Source: a bacterium (lineage in GTDB: Bacteria; Planctomycetota; Planctomycetia; Pirellulales; Pirellulaceae). Taken from it: a stretch of DNA of 64,000 nt. The first letter of the stretch is position 1, and each line of letters begins with the position of its first letter. The stretch lies in NCBI GenBank assembly GCA_030430075.1, contig JAUIGN010000044.1, positions 1 through 64,000 on the forward strand, written 5' to 3'. Positions 62,401 through 64,000 of this stretch are shown piece by piece. The position numbers were made by a program, and so were the translations under genes. The notes beneath the pieces are model-generated. The model saw only the letters and a list, made by a program, of their open reading frames with translations, had not been told where the DNA came from and did no database searches.

Positions 62401-64000
62401 GTGGTGGATACGTCCGAGCCGTCCACCGGGACGGCCCAGCATGCCCCGCTGCTGACGGATGCGACGATCGGGGAATACGTGACCTACGGCTTAATTGTCA
62501 CGCTTCCTGACGGCACGTTTCCCAATGTGGTCGTGGCCGACAACCTTCCCACGCTGGACAGCTCCGAGGGAGTGTTGGAGTTCGTTACCGCCAGCCTGGG
62601 ATTCGTCGGCAGCGACATCACCGACGGCGTGGGAAGTCCGCTGGTGCTGCCGCCGCCGGTGCTGTCCGACACCAACGCGGACGGCGTCAATGACCGAATC
62701 GTATTCAATATGGGGACGATTCGTAACGCGATTGACGCCAATGGAATCACCGACGACGACACCTTTGTGATTGCCCTGGAAACGCGCGTGCTGAACACGC
62801 TGCCGGACACAACCGTCGTCAACTTCGACGGCGACACGCTGACCAACCTGGCGGAGATCACCGCGACCGGCCTCCCGGTTCCACTGACTGATTCGGTGGA
62901 CATCGAGGTGGTCGAACCCGACCTGGAAATCACCAAGGAGACCAACACGGTCTCCGTTGACGGCGGCGACACGGTCACCTTTACGTTGACCGTCGACCAT
63001 ACGGCGGCCTCGACCTCGGACGCCTTCGACGTGTCGATCACCGACGTCCTCCCCTCCGGACTGACCTACGCCGGAAATATCAACGTGTTGTCGGGCGCGG
63101 GACCGGCGGTAACCCAGGCCGGGCAAACCCTGACCTTCGCCTGGACGGAGATTCTTCTGGGAGATCCCACATACCAGTTCACGTTCGACGTGACCGTCGA
63201 CGCCAGCGTCACCCCCGGACAGACCTTCTTGAATGTTGCCGACCTGGAATGGAGCACCCTGCCCGGTCCCGACGCCGGCGAACGGACCTACACCGACTCG
63301 GATCCGGCGGATCTGATTTCGTCGACCACCACCGCACTCAATCCGGTCAAGTCGCTGGTGTCAACCTCCGAGCCGAGTACCAGCGGAAACGACACGGCCG
63401 TCGGGGAAGTGGTCCGCTATCGGCTGCAATTCGAAGTCACGGAAGGAACGCTGCCGAACCTGAGGATGATCGATACGCTCGACCCCGGCCTGCAACTGGT
63501 CGACACGACGCAGGTCTTTGTCTCGTTCACGTCGGATGTCCCGATGGGCGCCGGTGCCGACCTGCTGGGCGCCAACAACGGCGACATCCCTCCAACGCAC
63601 CTCTTGAGTGCCGGGCGGATCACGACGGTCGGCCAACAGGTATTCTTCGACCTGGGTGAAATCACCAACTTCGATGACGATGCCAACTCGGAGTTCATTA
63701 CGTTGGAGTACAACGTCCTGGTCAACAACACCGTGGACACCAACGACGGCGACGTGCTCAACAACAGCTTCCTTGTCGACCTTGACGGCACGCCGATCGG
63801 CCCGCAGAACCCGGGCGACAACACGGTCGCCGTGAATGTGGTCGAACCGTCAATCGATGACGTCCAAAAGTCGGTCGTTTCCTTCACCGGCGACCGCGTC
63901 ACCTACCAGGTGACATTCTCCAGCAGCGGGTCGACCACCGCTTACGATGCGAGGTTGCTCGACAGTCTGCCTGCCCAGTTGACGCTTGACACAGGCAGCG
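56437..64000 (+). CDS. Giant secreted repeat protein, N-terminal 2,521 codons (runs off the window)
   Basis: The frame from ATG 56437 (AGGTG upstream) is open to the window end. The N-terminus is Arg-rich and then has VFLERLEDRHLLAG, the planctomycete extracellular motif found at the start of large exported proteins. After a unique domain (30-230) come about 14 Ig-like/DUF11-like modules of 150-220 residues; the lysine that opens each lies at about codons 235, 403, 598, 787, 1007, 1174, 1334, 1502, 1664, 1822, 1987, 2167, 2305 and 2478. Odd and even modules differ: odd ones open like ATNQPHTAGNDVAIGEIVTY or STSEPST..., even ones open like GDTVTYTI and close with NTADVTYTSLPG-type motifs. The conserved opening Lys and closing Asn resemble the pair that forms isopeptide bonds in pilin D2 domains. 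The protein is acidic and poor in Cys. It likely forms a long extracellular fibre or adhesin. Confidence 0.9.
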   Translation, partial: MKSIRNSRQCRNRSRFAARRRRAVFLERLEDRHLLAGVPDVALALPGEQFIGEDFSFTATFDNVAAGPTDVGYGPFIDLTFPVNGNDGAAGTDVPDGISFLNANYLGAPLTTTVLTFPDDGGGVGTVEHPYAVDSLGDPLTVSGTAGDQLVVLQLPFGSFTPDQPAAAVTVNARLSNLADVAVPLTVTGRGGFQFGCDPLDNPMTDPSILTPGSTSPDSSMWAESGQTTPTLLTLTKTYLGPEDETATGPNFPRQYQITVDIADGQTITDFDIVDDLDNTMAFLSVDSTTSVTPGTVFTFPSGLPPVGVPLNGNQLLINADTVTGGPGSADLDVIFRFYIPEFDADGVRVIPLNGDDPTLTTDTASGVGDWVPLDPRDPAAPDNAVGGPSTHDLQNKSIAIQKSFQVVSGGDPTPGTIVEFTLDFQISDYYTFGDLILDDTFSDGLDWLATFAPTFQVTDQDGNVSGTFTLGSDLTHTVNPDGTETLDFDLSAAMIAAAAPDGIVRGGLATAPDGDDSSPAAAAVGTIVFRTIISQDYDQLPPSGLPPISQGDALTNDVDISGTVRDNDMPGVIIGPAPDGREGDDSSAGGTIPVGTLSKSIYAVNGNTGVGSTPLIAPGDSVTYSLEYTHPISTFVNFELFDFLPLPVFKVDDPDADGTVGPVWSFVVDANPNNAPAPGVVEFGPNDTFFALSGASAGPDFFSPPQLSIDVPSNELRLFYGDYDDPANQTSTVHLLFTVTTADDPFADGLFLTNQVRSLEANSHLEASTEDSIVQIQLGQPELNITKGVVATDGPAAAFAPSPPVAAPLTISPPGSAGARLAGGTLSSNYLAATPLDSNLADIDAGDLVTFSIVLENTGSSRRGAFDVQLRDTLPAGFRIPTAAESPAQLNLHVADGTGAAIPFTNLGSGLFDPAGGIELTDPGPTPEQPDGSDGGALDAFNPTNGRNVAVVTYDLVTDVSVNPLEVLENTATLFNYAGAPGGGDHTAEDLVDEAQVSIIAPAVDKTITATNQPHTAGNDVAIGEIVTYEVEITIPEGTSNNVTLEDRLDRGLAVVGINSITASAGVTTDVPGGFPAVAAGVIVTNVGAGDVNQGRQLTLDFGNVVNADTDNGVTETIVVSYDVVVINSDNNNRGGRRNNRADWRWEDDFGPQQVRDNAPNVTIVEPTLQVNKTAMPLLAVEAGDTVTYTINVSHTGPSDADAFDVDLEDILPPHTAYVPASLQHTGGLAPDLLLESGGTVTANWSSFPDGSTSQIQFDVTILTSAVAGTFITNEADVDWTSLPGDVTVPQSVYNTLSTERTGDDTDPGGTANDYLTSDPASVFVRLPVVLAKKPVSTSEPSTPTNQVTIGEIVRYELQTTIAAGTNTEFRIVDRLPDGLELIDVSEAKLSFTSDNPILAAPDLLGANNSAVPPTFVIPPGRISGTQTITFDLGTLINVDTDADFELVTIEFNALVLNTADTNNGDTKTNVFDLYVGGELVETSGPANVIILEPSITDVDKQIIGTPPADAQDPVTYQVTYSNTGTTTAFDVRLLDPLNPALLNLALPPTVVLGSGASGVNDNSAGSTIDITIDEVPVGGTVSVTYMATLTGAVEPSQIIPNTADVTYTSLPGTGTVGNPTGSQTPGASGAPNGERDGSGGPVNDYADNDSEAVQIIDPTFTKTLIATNQPHTTGLDVAIGEIVTYETVITVPEGTMPGTQVIDTPDTGLAIVAVDSIVPSNANVTTSIPGGFAQVVANANASIPVSGDSLTIDLATVTNADNDADAETITITYRAVVLNTFANGRGFQLNNATELTWSQGTLAAQAQDVTIVEPTLQVNKLNGDPILGDAGDTITFELEIAHSPVSDADAFDVDFSDLIDSLANKMTYVPGSVSVSNFGGAVLSGPVDETGGDLSIQWSDFPLAATSTITFDVTLDITVGLNEILVNTADLAWTGLPGDVTTPQSSNPYSVERTGDAGGPGEPGANDYRDMDDGLVGTPSLDFSKEVVDTSEPSTGTAQHAPLLTDATIGEYVTYGLIVTLPDGTFPNVVVADNLPTLDSSEGVLEFVTASLGFVGSDITDGVGSPLVLPPPVLSDTNADGVNDRIVFNMGTIRNAIDANGITDDDTFVIALETRVLNTLPDTTVVNFDGDTLTNLAEITATGLPVPLTDSVDIEVVEPDLEITKETNTVSVDGGDTVTFTLTVDHTAASTSDAFDVSITDVLPSGLTYAGNINVLSGAGPAVTQAGQTLTFAWTEILLGDPTYQFTFDVTVDASVTPGQTFLNVADLEWSTLPGPDAGERTYTDSDPADLISSTTTALNPVKSLVSTSEPSTSGNDTAVGEVVRYRLQFEVTEGTLPNLRMIDTLDPGLQLVDTTQVFVSFTSDVPMGAGADLLGANNGDIPPTHLLSAGRITTVGQQVFFDLGEITNFDDDANSEFITLEYNVLVNNTVDTNDGDVLNNSFLVDLDGTPIGPQNPGDNTVAVNVVEPSIDDVQKSVVSFTGDRVTYQVTFSSSGSTTAYDARLLDSLPAQLTLDTGS

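Overview
The window looks like a planctomycete chromosome of the Pirellulales/Rhodopirellula kind. The evidence is the mix of families: DUF1552, DUF1559 with a pilin-like N-terminus, a CRTAC1-type FG-GAP/ASPIC-UnbV lipoprotein, VCBS lipoproteins carrying a haem motif, a planctomycete extracellular N-terminal motif (LEDRHLLAG), a methanopterin-linked formyltransferase (Ftr), OprB-type porin, weak Shine-Dalgarno sites and high GC. No tRNA, rRNA, CRISPR array or prophage was recognised.

Region by region. 1-7.4 kb is accessory and partly decayed: an edge-truncated membrane protein, a REP-associated tyrosine transposase (RAYT) flanked by inverted REP-like ends with a duplicated 3' tail, an archaeal-type ATPase behind a palindromic operator, fused remnants of a sulfatase and a LysR regulator, a structured RNA-like stretch, a secreted GH5-like hydrolase and a remnant of a DUF1592-type protein. 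7.5-18 kb holds exported planctomycete families: DUF1552, haem/VCBS lipoprotein, CRTAC1 plus TPR pair, a DUF1559 gene broken by one in-frame TAA, its usual lipoprotein partner, and an eight-haem cytochrome. 18.1-27.5 kb is an osmoadaptation island: ehuBCDA (ectoine/hydroxyectoine uptake) divergent from ectABCD (ectoine and 5-hydroxyectoine synthesis), followed by a small protein, a GNAT enzyme, an FHA protein and a MarR regulator. 27.5-35.4 kb carries a TMEM175-like channel, an ankyrin protein, an aldehyde dehydrogenase-RegB-like kinase pair, a sugar isomerase-like protein, a 5-formyl-THF cyclo-ligase overlapping ftr, and a small cytochrome c. A promoter-hairpin-terminator unit at about 35.94-36.06 kb is a good small RNA candidate.

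36.1-46.6 kb is one leftward chemosensory cluster: response regulator-HATPase, STAS, CheW, CheR-TPR, CheW, PAS-containing MCP, CheA-REC and CheB. It links a partner-switch module to a chemotaxis array. 46.9-53.2 kb contains a lipase-like hydrolase, a PIG-L deacetylase, a CobL-type methyltransferase (TTG start), an IscA-like protein, a cysteine desulfurase and a Nudix-like protein. 53.8-64 kb has an OprB-like porin and the first 2,521 codons of a giant secreted protein made of about 14 repeated Ig-like/DUF11-like modules that runs off the window.

Four families of short intergenic repeats recur across the window: REP ends around the RAYT, a GCTCGGCGCGGGTCTC family that has expanded into tandem arrays at two loci 41 kb apart, a TCATCAGCCG...GGCGTTAGCC family, and a GTCATGC/GCATGAC hairpin family.
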